Source of the DNA: Capsicum annuum
Lineage: Eukaryota; Streptophyta; Magnoliopsida; Solanales; Solanaceae
Assembly (NCBI RefSeq): GCF_002878395.1
Contig: NC_061118.1
Span: 90,860,360-90,924,359, forward strand
DNA: 64,000 bases
Direction of reading: 5' to 3'
Part shown: piece by piece, positions 48,682 through 60,910 of the stretch
How positions within the stretch are numbered: position 1 is the first letter of the stretch
Layout: every line of letters starts with the position of its first letter
Translations under genes and position numbers: made by a program
Notes under the pieces: model-generated
Told to the model about the DNA's origin: nothing
What the model saw: the letters and a program-made list of their open reading frames with translations, nothing else
The model's database searches: none

Positions 48682-48690
48682 CTATATAAG
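48682..48690 (+). promoter_or_regulatory. TATA-like box of the 15.2 kb element LTR
   Basis: CTATATAAG about 70 bp after the palindromic motif patch. The same box is present in the 3' LTR at 61411-61419. Confidence 0.6.
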
Positions 48691-49589
48691 TGTATATGGC
48701 CTCCTTAGACACATTTTTGAGTGGATCAAACATCCAAAACACTCTCTCAAACTCATCATTAAAGAATTAGAGGCTAGGGTTTCAAGGGTAATCTTCAAGA
48801 GGCAAAGTAAAGTCAAATTTCTTGGTGAAGCATCTTGTTTAAGGCATGTAACTCTTTCCCTTGTTAAATAACTCTAAACCCATGTAATTTACACTTGGAT
48901 TAGTAAGTGTACATGGTGATTTTGAAATCAAATAAAAAGAGTTTTGTTTCTTAATAATGAATAAGTTTGATTCTCGATTAGACTTATGTTTATACATATT
49001 ATTAATGATAATTTTTGTATGTGGGTACTTTTTGTATGTGGTTTAACATGAGGGTCTTGAGTAACCCTAATCTTGATGATTTCTACCATAAAAATAACCT
49101 TATTAAAGGTATGCATATAAGGTATTTGTGAAAATGACTAACTGAATTGTCTAGTCACATATGGCGATGTGCTGAACTAGGGCAATGGCCCAATAAGTAT
49201 GAATGATTGATAAATGATATTGTAAAAGTATCATGAGTCATTTATTGTGAAATGATGACCTTGTTGAGTGAATGACTAATCAGGGGTTAAAGTCCCTCAA
49301 TATGAAGATAAATTTGAATTATGTATTAAGCTAAAATATGGTGAGAATGTAGTATAAAATTATTAATAAAACATGAATAGTTTGTGAGGGTCTTGATGCC
49401 CATAACTTGAATTCTATGATGATTTGAATGAAGGCAATGTCCTATTGAAATAGTTGACCAATGAAGCTCTCATAAGGACTATGAGGTCATATATAGTGTT
49501 GAATTAGTTAAATGGTTAAAGTCCTTAAGCGTTGAATGGAATTAATGTTGATGTATGGGAAAAGGGTTAAAGTCCTAATGTCAACTAAT

Positions 49590-49950
49590 GATAGTTATGA
49601 TGGATTGAGGTTGCAGTCCCTTGCCTTATGAAATGGCTTGAGGTTGGTATCCCTTGCCCAATGAAATTGATCGAGGTTAAAGTCCCTTTTTTAAAGAGAT
49701 ATCTTAAGGTTAATGTACCTTGTCGAATGAAACATCTTGCAGTTAAAGTCCCTTGGCATGAGGTTAGAGTCCCTTGTTTAATGAATGGGTATGAGGTTGG
49801 AGTCCCTTGCCTAAATAAATGTGGGTGTGGTTAGAGTCCCTTGATTGAATGATTGTGTATGTGGTTAAAGCCCTTGTCTAATGAATGTGTGAATATGGTT
49901 AAATTCTTATGCCTAATGAGAAATGCTTGAATCCATAAGTGTGGAGGATT
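49590..49950. repeat. Degenerate minisatellite, GTTAAAGTCCCTTG type, 5' LTR
   Basis: About ten irregular units, 25-45 bp each, built on GAGGTTAAAGTCCCTTG followed by TAATGAA-like spacers. The counterpart in the 3' LTR is 62320-62690. It creates spurious open frames. Confidence 0.85.
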
Positions 49951-50616
49951 AGAGTTCCTCACTTCATGTTTAATTAATGCATGTTCAAGAATGTTGTTAA
50001 GCCTTGATTTATTGATTAGCATGTGCTATACCTATATGTAAGGATAAGTGTATGAATATGATTAAATATGAAATATTGGCTTGTTATTGAATAATGTTGC
50101 TACTTTATCGTTATCTTGAGTTACATGCTAGTGCTCTAACCACTACCATCTTTGGACACTATGTCCCTACGCGACATAGTGGCTACAGTATTATTTTTTC
50201 TTCCCTCTTAGTGATTAAGTGACTGAAGCAGTTCGTGTATTGACTTAGGAATGGTGAGCTTTCTTATTTTGGAAGACATTCATTCTTGGTCTCCTACCTT
50301 TAGACTTAGTCTTATTTTGACTTGGTTTGGCTATTGTCAGGGGCTTATCCTGACATATACATTTCTAAACATTGGTTTGAATAGTGTTGTGGATGACTAT
50401 GTACTTAGGAATATTGTTTAGTTTGATGAATCTAATGAAGTGCTTAGACATGTTTAAGTTATGACATATAATATGTTTTCGTATCTTATTATATGATCGT
50501 AATTCATCCAACCTATGTGATGCATATTAAAGATTAGGTTAGGTTATTAGGGCGACTTCCAATTTATGTGAGCTTGGAGTGCCCATACAACATGCCCCAA
50601 TTTTAGGGCATGTCAA

Positions 50617-50630
50617 GTTGGTACCAGATC
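50617..50630 (+). other. Primer binding site of the 15.2 kb element
   Basis: TTGGTACCAGATCC right after the LTR; initiator tRNA-Met type with two changes. Confidence 0.8.
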
Positions 50631-50826
50631 CTAGGTTCATGATCAGATAGGTATCCACAATATTGTGTAAAGTACTATCTCCTTTATAGGTATGAATAGT
50701 ACCACACTTATAAAAGAGGGGCTACGAGGCATTTTAGGAAATTTTTCCCTTTCTTATGTTTTAATCTTAAGATATAGAGTCTAAGGTCTGGGATTCCTCT
50801 AATTTTTATTTTCTATCTTTCAAATC

Positions 50827-52150
50827 ATGCCTTTAAGAAGATCTGAGACTCAGGCAAACCCTTTTAAGGGCCCTATGGATAAAGCTCGTCCAACTTTTGG
50901 AGTTTAGACCCAAGATAGGGTTGCAAAATCTAACCATCTTTGTGGGGTTCCACCTGTCCCCACCAACCCTAACTATGAGAGTGACGCTCCTATTTAATCT
51001 CCTCAAAGGGACGCTACTAATGTCGAGTTTCATTGCTCTATAAACCTCTTGAATCAATTGATAGCCTCTCAATCAGAGCGTGGTGCTTTAGATATCGTTT
51101 ATTCTAAGGCCATAAAAATTGGCCAATTTATGAGGTTGATCCCTCCAATGTTCTTCAGTATAAAGGTTGAGGAAGGTCGTCATGGCTTCATTAATGAAAT
51201 AGAAAAGATCTTCTGAATCATGGATACTTCAAAGATTGAGGCCATTGAGTTTTCTTTCGACCAATTGAAGGATGTATCATACCAATGGTATGAATGGTGG
51301 GAGTTGTCTAGAGGTGTTGATGCTAGTCCTGCCATATGGGAGGATTTCTCTGAGGCTTTCTTCGACCGATTCTTTTCTCAAGAGTTGAGGGAGTCAAAGG
51401 CGGAAGAGTTTGTGATTTTGAAAAAAGAGAGGATATTCGTTCAAGAGTATGCCTTGAAATTCCATCAATTGTCAAGGTATGCTCCCAAGATGGTTTCTAG
51501 TATGAGGGCTAGAATGCGTAAGTTTGTCTCAGGATTATCTCGTAAGTTAGTCCTTGAGAGCAAGGCGGCCATGTTGATTGAAAACATGGATATTTCTAGG
51601 TTGATTATGTATATGCAATAAGTGGAAGAAGAGATAAAGAAGAAATTTGATCTTAATCAAAGGCAAGGAAAAAAATCTAGGCCTTCTGAGCATAGTGGTG
51701 GTGATGGTGGTGAGTGCCTATGAAAGAAATGAGGGATTTTGAGTTCTTTCTCCTTGTCTAGTATTCTCTCTCCTTACTCAAAGTTTTTAGGTGGTTATCA
51801 ATCTCAGTTTAGTGGTGGGTCCTAGGCATAGAGTACCTAATTCCAAGCTCGTAGTTCTCAATCGGCTTCACCTCTCCCTCCTTGCAGATTATGTGGTCAG
51901 AGTCATCGTGGTCAGTCTGAGAAGGGGAGAAACAAATATTTCCATTATCATTATATGGGGAATATGTAGCATGAGTGCCCCTCTCGAGCAGCTTCTTGGG
52001 CCAACAGGGATCCTATTCCTACTTCACCCACTTCCGCACCAAATGGTGCTATGTCTACCTCTACTTTTGTTTCAGGCACCAACGCTGGATGGAACCGCTT
52101 GTATGAACTTGCCACTCTCTAAGATTCTGAGGCATCTTCTAATGTTGTCA
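50827..52150 (+). pseudogene. gag: gag of the 15.2 kb element
   Basis: ATG at 50827 about 200 bp after the PBS. Reading: MPLRRSETQANPFKGPMDKA, then FMRLIPPMFFSIKVEE, IEAIEFSFDQLKDVSYQWYE, WEDFSEAFFDRFF, QEYALKFHQLSRYAPKMV, MRKFVSGLSRKLVLESKAAM and a Lys-rich helix. It is open from 51220 to 51621, with stops near 50911, 50996 and 51217 upstream and 51619 downstream. A Cys/His cluster (CRLCGQSHRG near 51885; a second one with Cys changed to His and a stop near 51965) ends it. Same family as gag at 43084-44300. Confidence 0.88.
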
Positions 52151-52440
52151 TATGTGTTGAGACTTTTCTCCTGTGAAATGTATTATTTGCTTGATATAGG
52201 GTCTACTCTTTCTTATATGACCCCGTATGTGGTTGTGTATCTTGATTATGGTCCTGAGAGTCAGTTAGTTCCTTTTTCTATTTCTACCCCAGTCAGAGAC
52301 CTTGTTATTATTACAAGGGTCTATTAGGGGTGTGTAATATTTGTTGGTGGTAGAGATACTCTTGTAGACTTGATAGAGTTGGACATGGTTGATTTTGATG
52401 TCATTCTAGGGTTGGATTGGTTGCACTCTTATTTTTAGGT
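52151..52440 (+). pseudogene. Aspartic protease of the 15.2 kb element, cut short
   Basis: YYLLDIGSTLSYMTPYVV holds the active-site region, DIGS where DPGS is usual, so Asp and Gly remain. Then RVY-stop-GCVIFVGGRDTLVDLIE and VDFDVILGLDWLHSYF. Similarity to pol stops abruptly at about 52437, where the foreign repeat array starts. Confidence 0.85.
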
Positions 52441-55400
52441 TTACTTTGGGGACAAAGTAGATTTTTAGGTATGGGGTGGGGAAATTCCCAGTTTTGGGCT
52501 CAATTTAAAAAAATTTGTGTAAGATATTCTTGTTGGTGCTATTTTTAATTGCATAGTGCAAGTATTTTAGTTGTAAAAGCATGTTGATTGGTGTGAATTA
52601 TTACTTGTGATACTCATAGGCTCATGTTTGTGACACTTGTTTTTGTGGCTTAAATTTGAATTCATGCTATTGTTTGGTTGAGATTCTATGATGATCGTAT
52701 GTGAGTCAAGTATGTGCCATGTGTGGTGTAAGATTTATACACTTTTTTTGTATATTCCTTATTGCATGTGATGTCTAGAACTTGCCCGGTGTGCAAAGTG
52801 AAATAAAGAGTATGGGCTTAGGAGATAATATAGGCATTTCTTTCATAGCCTTGTTTTATACCTTCTTTTTAACCTACCCTGTGTACTTAATCCTATTAAG
52901 CCCCATTGAGTCTTTATCTTTTTCATTGGCAGCCTCATATATAGCCTAATCCTTTTTTTTATAAACCATAATTTGATCCAAAAGCTCCTAAGCGCTTTAG
53001 TGGAAAATCAATTGAGTAAGGAGTATGAGAAAAATAAGAGGAGAAAAGGTAAAATTAAAGCCCCCAAAGAAATAGTTATTGGTGTTCAAAAGAATTGTTA
53101 TGTGTTGTGGTGGGAAATTAAGTAATTAAAAGAATAAGAATTTGTTCAAAATTGAATGAGTTGTGCATAGAATCCTCCCACCACAGTGTATGCAAAAGAT
53201 CTTAATAAGATGGGTTGAAAAATAAAAGAATGGGGTAGACAAAAATGGTATAATTTAGTTATGGGAGATTAGTTTTAATTGTAAAAAGTAATGTATTGAA
53301 GCGATTAGGGAAGATAGTCAGTATTAAGCCAAAATAGTTCCTACACATCCCTTAGTCTGCATTACAACTCGGAAAGGCCTATTTGATCCGACGATTAACA
53401 TTCTGATATTAGTGGAGTATGACACTAAGTGTAAGCATATGGTTCATCACTTGTAACTTGTGAATTTTTTTGTGAGAGTGAGTGTAACTTGATTCTTGTA
53501 CCCATTCTATTTTAAATAGCATTATTGTGCGTAATTATGGGTAACTCTCTCATTGTGAGGGGCACATGATTGCTGAATGTTGGATGACTTATATAATTTC
53601 TTTTATTGAGCAATATGCATGAGTTTTGCACTTATTGAATCAATTCTTGAGGCTAGGATGTTTTGAAGTAGTGTTCGTGAGTTTTTAACTGTGTACATAA
53701 CATACTTAGTGTTGAAACTTGCAATCTGTGTAGTCATGGTAGTACTAGCTTGAATGACCAGTAGTAATAGAAGTGTAGAGTCTCCTCAGCTTATGATGCT
53801 TATAACAAAGGGTTGTTCGAGGACAAATAAGGCTTTAAGTGTGGGGTGGTGGGGAAATTCCCAATTTTGGGCTTAATTTAAATTTTTTTGTGTAAGATAT
53901 TCTTGTTGGTGCTATTTTTTATTACATAGTGCAAGTGTTTTAGCTGTAAAGGCATATTGATAGGTGTAAATGACTACTTGTGATACTCCTAGGCTCATGT
54001 TTGTGACTCTTGTTCTGGTGGCTTAAATTTGAATTCATGTTATTGTTTGATTGAGAGTCTATGATGATCCAATGTGAGTCAAGCATGTACCATGTGTGGT
54101 ATGAGATTTATACACTTTTTTTTGTATATTCCTTGTTGCATGTGATGTCTAGAACTTTCCCGGTGTATGTGCAAAGCGAGATAAAGAATGTGGGTTTAGG
54201 AGATGGTATAGGCATTTCTTTGATAGCCTTGTTTTATACCTTATTTTTAACCTACCCTGTGTGCTTAATCCTAGTAAGCCCCGTTGAGCCTTTAGCTTTT
54301 TCTTTGGCAGACTCATGTATAGACTAATACTTTTTTTCTTATAAACCATAATTTGATCCAAAAGCTCCTAAGTGCTGTAGTTGAAAATCAATTAAGTAAG
54401 GAGTTTGAGAAAATAAGAGGAGAAAAGGTGAAATTAAAGCACCCAAAGAAATAGTTATTAGTGTTCAAAAGAATTGTTATGTGTTGTGGTGGGGAGTTGA
54501 GTAATTAAAAAAATAAAAATTTGTCCAAAATTGAATGAGCTGTCATAGAATCCTCCCATCATAGTGTATGTAAAAGAGCTTAATAAGATGGGGTGAAAAA
54601 TAAAAGAATGGGCTAGACAAAAATGGTGTAATTTGGTTGTGGGAGATTGGTTTTAATTGTAAAAGTAGTGTATTAAAGCGCTTAGAGAACATAGTCGCTA
54701 TTTAGCCAAAATAGTTCCTACCCGTCCCTTAGCCTGCATTACAACCCAGAAAGACCTATTTGATCCTAGGATTAACATTCTGATATTAGTGGAGTATGAC
54801 ACTAAGAGAAAGCATATGGTTCATCACTTGTAACTTGTGAATTATTTTGTGAGAATGAGTGTAACTTGATTATTGTACCCATTATATTTTAAATGGCATT
54901 ATTGTGAGTAATTATGGGTAACTCTCATGTTGTGAGGGGCACATGTTTGGTGAATATTGGGTGACTTTTATGATTTCTTACATTGAGAAATATGCATGAG
55001 TTTTCCACTTATTGAGTCAATTCTTAAGGCTAGGATGTTTTGAATTAGTGTTCTTGAGTTTTTAATTATGTACATAACATGCTTAGTGTAGAATCTTGAA
55101 ATCTATGTAGTTATGGTAGTACTAGCTTAAATGTCCTATAGTAATAGAAGTGTAAGTCTCCTCAGCTTATGATGCTTATAGTAAAGGGTTGTTCGAGGAC
55201 GAACAAGGCTTTAAGTATGGGGTGGTGGGGAAATTCCCAATTTTGGTCTCAATTTAAAAAATTTTGTGTAAGATATTCTTGTTGGTGCTATTTTTTATTA
55301 CATGGTGCAAGTGTTTTAGTTGTAAAAGCATGTTGATTGGTGTGAGTTACTACTTGTGATACTCCTAGGCTCATGTTTGTGACTCTTGTTCTTGTGGCTT

Positions 55401-57978
55401 AAATTTGAATTAATGTTATTGTTTGGTTGAGAGTCTGTGGTGATCCTATGTTAGTCAAGCATGTGTCATGTGTGGTGTGAGATTTATAAATATTTTTTTC
55501 TGTATTCCTTGTTGCATGTGATCTCTAGAACTTGTCAGGTGTGTGTGTAAAGCGAAATAAAGAGTGTGGTTTTAGGAGATAATATAGGTATTTCTTTGCT
55601 ACCCTTGTTTTATAATTTCTTTTTAACCTACCCTGTGTGCTTAATCCTAGTAAGCCCCATTAAGCCTTTAGTTTTTTCTTTGGTAGCCTCATATGTAGCC
55701 TAATTCTTTTTTTTTATAAACCATAATTTGATCCAATAGCTCCTAAGAGCTGTAGTGGAAAATTAATGAGTAAGGAGTTTGAGAAAAATAACATGAGAAA
55801 AGGTAAAATTGAAGCCCCCAAAGAAAGAGTTATTGGTGTTCAAAAGAATTGTTATGTGATGTGGTGGGGAGTTGAGTTATTACAAGAATAAATATTTACT
55901 CAAAATTTAATGAGTTGTCATAGAATCCTCCCACCATAGTGTATGTAAAAGAGATTAATAAGATGGGGTGAAAAACAAAAGAATGAGGTAGACAAAAATG
56001 GTGTAATTTGGTTGTGGGAGATTGGTTTTAATTGTAAAAAGTAATGTATTAAAGCATTTAGGGAAGAAAGTCACTATTAAGCCAAAATAGGTCTTACCTA
56101 TCCCTTAGCCTATATTACAACCCGGAAAGTCCTATTTGATCCCAGGCTTAACATTCTGATATTAGTGGAGTATGACACTAAGGGCAAGCATATGGTTCAT
56201 CACTTATAACTTGTGAATTCTTTTGTGAGACTGAGCATAACTTGATTCTTGTACCTATTCTATTTTAAAAGGCAATATTATGAGTAATTATAGTTAACTC
56301 TGTTTTTGTGAGGGGTACATGTTTGGTGAATGTTGGGTGACGTATATGATTTCTTATATTGTTCAATATGCATGAGTTTGCCACTTATTAAGTCAATTCT
56401 TGAGGCTAGGATGTTTCGAAGTAGTCTTCTTGAGTTTTTAACTGTGTACATAGCATGCTTAGTGTAGAATCTTGCAATCTGTGTAGTCAAGGTAGTACTA
56501 GCTTGAATGTCCTGTATTAATAAAATTATAGAGTCTCCTTAGCTTATGATACTTATAGTAAAGGGTTGTTCGCAGACGAACAAGGCTTTACATGTAGGGT
56601 GGCGGGGCAATTTTAAATTTTGGGTTCAATTTTAATTTTTTTGTGTAAGATATTCTTGTTGGTGCTATTTTTTTATTACATGGTGCAAGTGTTTTAGTTA
56701 TAAAATCATGTTGATTGGTGTGAATGACTACTTGTGATACTCCTAGACTCATGTTTGTGACTCTTGTTCTTGCAGCTTAAATTTGAATTCATGCTATTGT
56801 TTGGTTGAGAGTCTATGATGATCCTATGTGATTCAAGCATGTTCCATGTGTGGTGTGAGATTTATACACATATTTTTCTACATTCCTTGTTGTATTTGAT
56901 GTCTAGAACTTGCCCGGTGTGTGTCTAAAGCGAAATAAAGAGTGTGGGTTTACGAGATGATATAGGTATTTCTTTGATACCCTTGTTTTATACCTTTTTT
57001 TAACCTACCATGTGTGCTTAATCCTAGTAAGCCCCATTGAGCCTTTAACTTTTTCTTTGGCAGCCTCATATGTAGCCTAATTCTTTTTTTTTTTATAAAC
57101 CATAATTTGATCCAAAATCTCTTAAGCGCTTTAGTGGAAAATCAAAAGAGTAAGGAATTTAAGAAAAATAAGAGAAGAAAAGGTGAAATTGAAGCCCCTA
57201 AAGAAATATTTATTGGTTTTCAAAAGAATTGTTATGTGTTGTGGTGGGGAGTTGAGTAATTAAAAGAATAAAAATTATTCAAAATTGAATGAGTTGTGCA
57301 TAGAATCCCCTCACCATAGTGTATGTAAAAGATCTTAATAAGGTGGGGTGAAAAATAAAAGAATGGGGTAGACAAAAATGGTGTAATCTGATTGTGGGAG
57401 ATTGGTTTTAATTGTAAAAAGGAATGTATTAAAGCGCTTAGGGAAGATAGTCACTATTAAGCCAAAATAGTTCCTACCGATCCCTTAGCCTACATTACAA
57501 CCTGGAAAAACCTATTTGATCCTAGGTTTAACATTCTAATATTAGTGGAGTATGACACTAAGGGAAAGCATATGGTTCATCACTTGTAACATATGTATTC
57601 TTTTGTGAGATTGAGCGTAACTTGATTCTTGTACCCATTCTGTTTTAAATGGCATTATTGTGAGTAATTATGGGTAACTCTCTTGTTGTGAGGGGTACAT
57701 GTTTGGTGAATGTTGGGTGACGTATATGTTTTCTTATATTGAGCAATATGCATGAGTTTTCCACTTATTGAGTCAATTCTTGAGGCTAGGATGTTTCGAA
57801 GTAGTGTTCTTGAGTTTTTAATTATGTACGTGGCATGCTTAGTGCAGAATCTTGCAATCTATGTAGTCATGGTAGTCATAGCTTGAATGTCCTATAGTAA
57901 TAGAATGGTAGAGTCTCCTCATCTTATGATGCTTATAGTAAACGGTTGTTCGAGGATGAACAAGGCTTTAAGACCCTT
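52441..57978. repeat. Tandem array of four units of about 1.37 kb
   Basis: Phase marker TTGTGTAAGATATTCTTG at 52515, 53888, 55264 and 56641 (spacings 1373, 1376, 1377). Every unit ends in GGTTGTTCGAGGACGAACAA-like sequence and a G-rich GTGGGGTGGTGGGG. No conserved long open frame runs through the units, so I regard them as non-coding. Sequence just before 3' LTRs of Athila/Tat elements looks like the unit ends. Copies differ by many substitutions and small indels, so the array is old. Confidence 0.93.
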
Positions 57979-57997
57979 TAAGTGTTGGGTGGGGTGA
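57979..57997 (+). other. Polypurine tract of the foreign Athila/Tat-like segment
   Basis: TAAGTGTTGGGTGGGGTGA directly before an LTR start. G-rich with a few T. The same sequence context closes each upstream repeat unit without an LTR. Confidence 0.6.
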
Positions 57998-59802
57998 TGT
58001 TGGTTGTATTTATACACTTTAGTGTTACTATTCTAGATTATTTAGCCTTGTTTTGAGAGAAATTTGTGTGTTTTATGTGTGATTATGATATAATTAAGTA
58101 TATAAGTGTCAAAGGACGTGACTACAATGTTCAATGTGTTTTCCAAACACGTTTGTACTTAATTGAGTCATTTTAAGTTCAATTGAGAAAACTAGTTTTA
58201 CTAGGTTGAGCTAGGTGTGTGTCTTGTTGGTTTCATTAGATTTTAGTGCACTTAAGGCATTCCAAATTATTTAAATGTGTTATTATGTTTGGAACAACTT
58301 GTATAATGTGTGCAACGTTCAATCAGAATGAGCCAAGAGCCAATAATATACTATAGCATGAAGTGGTAGGACCAGTGCTTAGATTGAGCTTTTAGTTTGG
58401 CGTTCTTGTTGTTTTGATGTGTTGAACTCTAATGCTTCGTGTTTGATGTTGTAGGATGCTTAAGGAATTAAAGTGGATGATAAATTTATGATGAATAAGC
58501 TGGAAATTAAAGGGAAACAACACCACAAGGCTTGGATAAGAGAATGGACGTTTAAACACTTAGCCAAAATTTTGATGGCAATTTCCAGTGGCTTCCCGCG
58601 ATTACCATGCAATGTCTGCTCCACAGCGTGATTCCTTCCTTAAAAAAATTGGATAAGTGCAATTTCAATAGGTGCATGCGATATGCCCACGACGCGGGCT
58701 TCATTTCGGTGCAGCCATACCCGCGTTACCCCCTCCACTTCGGTGCTCCCATGCATGCGATACGGGTTTTATTTCACTGCTCCAATTTTGGACAAGTTTC
58801 CACATATACATGGATAGGGATTATCATATACTATAAAATAATATATTGTTCACGTGGTTAGGTTTCTTGGAATCTTTGGATCATAGTGACATATTTTAAT
58901 CCTATAAATTTTAGGATTAGTTTAATCTATATACACACACGTTACACAATCTTGGACTTTGGGGGGATGGACATGATTGAACAATTGTGGAGGCTTCTGC
59001 ACATTATTTTAGGTTTTAATATTCTCTTTATTTATCTTTCAATTATATTATATCGTGTATTCATATTGGATCATGATTATGGATAGTAGTGGCTAAAAAC
59101 TCTCCTTTCAGGGTTAAAGCCAAGAACATAGGTAATATTATTTTGAATTGATTGCATCTAAATTGCTTATCATATTTGGTTGTGTATTCATCCTTTTTTT
59201 TAACTATTTGATGGATTGATCACCTGAAAAATACATATATTGGCGACCTTGTAATCTCGGAAAAGGGAATCGGGATATAGAACGTGGAGATGAACAAAGT
59301 AGGGTTATTATTCTTTTATAAAATAAGGAATTTGAATTAGCATCTAGGACAAGGATGCACCTAGAAACCTTACTTGATTCAAACCTAGGATGATAGCCTT
59401 AATAACTTAATTGGATTATTACATCCCCACTCAATAATGTAGTTGTAATGTCCAAGTTAAGTAAACGGTTAGAGGTCGGAGACCATGATCATGCAATTAA
59501 TCCTATGAATCAACAACCAAGATAAGCGATTTAACGAATGAAGTTCAATTACGTAACATGATTGTTCGAAGTGCTTTAACCCTGGGTTTTACTCCGTTGA
59601 TTGTTTCAAGACTTTACTTTATGCACTGTTACTTTACTTTCAGTTACAATTAAACTCTCTTTTTGGTTACTCTTGCACTAAATTAATCTGACCTATGAAC
59701 TAAAATTGAATCTTTAATGAAACAAGTCCTTGTGGAATCGATATTCGTCTTTCTTGAAGGCCACTTTACAACTTGATAGACCATGTATACTTGCGTGTAT
59801 GC
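57998..59802 (+). repeat. Athila/Tat-like LTR inside the 15.2 kb element, right edge approximate
   Basis: Starts TGTTGGTTG after the PPT. Internal order matches the LTR at 34681-36062: U3, GC-rich patch of CATGCGATAC/CGGGT motifs (58600-58770), TATA-like CTATAAAATA (58831-58840), AT-rich distal part. It is followed by TTGGGCGCTGTTAGG (59803-59817), a primer-site-like sequence of the Athila/Tat kind, and then at once by integrase sequence of the host element. Confidence 0.65.
58831..58840 (+). promoter_or_regulatory. TATA-like box of the Athila/Tat-like LTR
   Basis: CTATAAAATA about 60 bp after the GC-rich motif patch. Confidence 0.45.
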
Positions 59803-59816
59803 TTGGGCGCTGTTAG

Positions 59817-60350
59817 GTATGAAGTTGGTGAGGGTAAGTTGATTGGACCCTTAGAGAAGGTGAAGGTGATTCGTTATAGGTGAAAATATCTCAAAGTCGC
59901 CAAAAGCCCTATGTGGATATGAGGCATAGGGACTTAGAGTTTAGTGTTGGCTATTGGGTATTCTTGAAAGTGCCTCCCAAGAAGAGAGTGATGTAATTTG
60001 TTAAAAGGGGAAGTTTAGTCCCTGATATGTTGGTCCCTATTTGATTATGAAGAGGGTTGGCAATATTGCCTATGATTTGGAGTTGTCTTCTAGTATGAAC
60101 TCCATTCATATGGTTTTCCATGTCTCTGTATTGCAAAAATATGTTGGTGATCGTTTGTTGGTTGTTCCCTTGAGGGATATTGATAGCTCAAACTCTTTGT
60201 CCTATGAGGAGATCCCGATGAGGATCTTGGATCGATAAGTTTGCTAGTTATGAATGAAAGAGGTGGCTTCGATGAAGGTTCTATCGAGGAACCAAAGTCT
60301 GAGGAAGATATGTGGGAAGCGGAAGAGGACATGAAGTCCAAGTAACTGCA
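59817..60350 (+). pseudogene. Integrase C-terminus and chromodomain remnant
   Basis: Picks up pol of the 15.2 kb element in mid-integrase: EVGEGKLIGPLEKVKVIRYR (about 59821), LEFSVGYWVFLKVPPKKRVM, then RVGNIAYDLELSSSMNSIHM, VFHVSVLQKYVGD and LSYEEIPMRILDR (60041-60238). A chromodomain-like end follows, decayed (EVASMKVLSRNQS and AEEDMKSK near 60320). Frameshift near 60035. Together with gag it places the element among chromodomain gypsy elements. Confidence 0.82.
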
Positions 60351-60419
60351 TTTGTTTCCCGTTTCAAAGACTTGTGATGGAGGTATGTGTTAATCTCCTT
60401 GCTTTGGTTTATGTCTTTG

Positions 60420-60760
60420 ATAGACAATGGGTCGAAGTCCCAAATTTTTTAAATTGAGTTATGCCTTGATAGTCCATGGATTCAAGTCCCTAATGCTCTG
60501 AAATTATATGTGTCTTGTTGTGATGGGTTTAAGTCCCTAGTATCTTGAATTGATTCATGTCCTAGGTAAAATGATGGGTTCGAGTCCCTAATCCTTGAAT
60601 TGAATAAGTATCCTTGATAAGTTGATGGGTTGAAGTCCTTAAGTTGTGAAATAGGTAAGTATTGATAATTAAGGGGTTTAAGTTCCTACGCTTTGAAATG
60701 AACAAGTGTCTTTGATAAATAATGGGTTTAAGTCCCAAAGTCAATAAAGTGAATGATTGA
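60420..60760. repeat. Degenerate minisatellite with GGGTTTAAGTCCCTA core
   Basis: About six units of 55-65 bp between the end of pol and the PPT, each with GGGTT-AAGTCCC followed by a TTGAATTG-like spacer. The AAGTCCC core recurs in the LTR minisatellite of the same element, but the period differs. Confidence 0.8.
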
Positions 60761-60893
60761 TTGATAATGAGCAAGATGTGAGTTGTACCCTTGTTGTATG
60801 CTTGTTCTAACTTGTTCAAGGGTTGGTTTGATATGTGATAATGTGTTAACTTGTGTATATTGCTTACCTTACCCGTCATTCATTGATGAATGA

Positions 60894-60910
60894 TCCAAGT
60901 GGGGGGAGAA
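60894..60910 (+). other. Polypurine tract of the 15.2 kb element
   Basis: CCAAGTGGGGGGAGAA directly before the 3' LTR. Same sequence type as the PPT at 46617-46631 on the other strand. Confidence 0.85.

Larger units (their letters stand above)
48180..50615 (+). repeat. 5' LTR of the 15.2 kb element
   Basis: TGAAACACC...GGGCATGTCA, 2436 bp. Contains a patch of GAGTCGTACC/GGTACGACTC-like motifs (48230-48610), a TATA-like CTATATAAG (48682-48690), and a degenerate minisatellite (49590-49950). Confidence 0.93.

Noticed and set aside
49590..49950. CRISPR-like array
   Set aside because: Irregular units with no unique spacers of constant length, within a plant LTR.
52441..57978. The tandem array read as a satellite centromeric repeat
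   Set aside because: Unit length of 1.37 kb, only four copies and PPT-like unit ends tie it to a retroelement 3' region.
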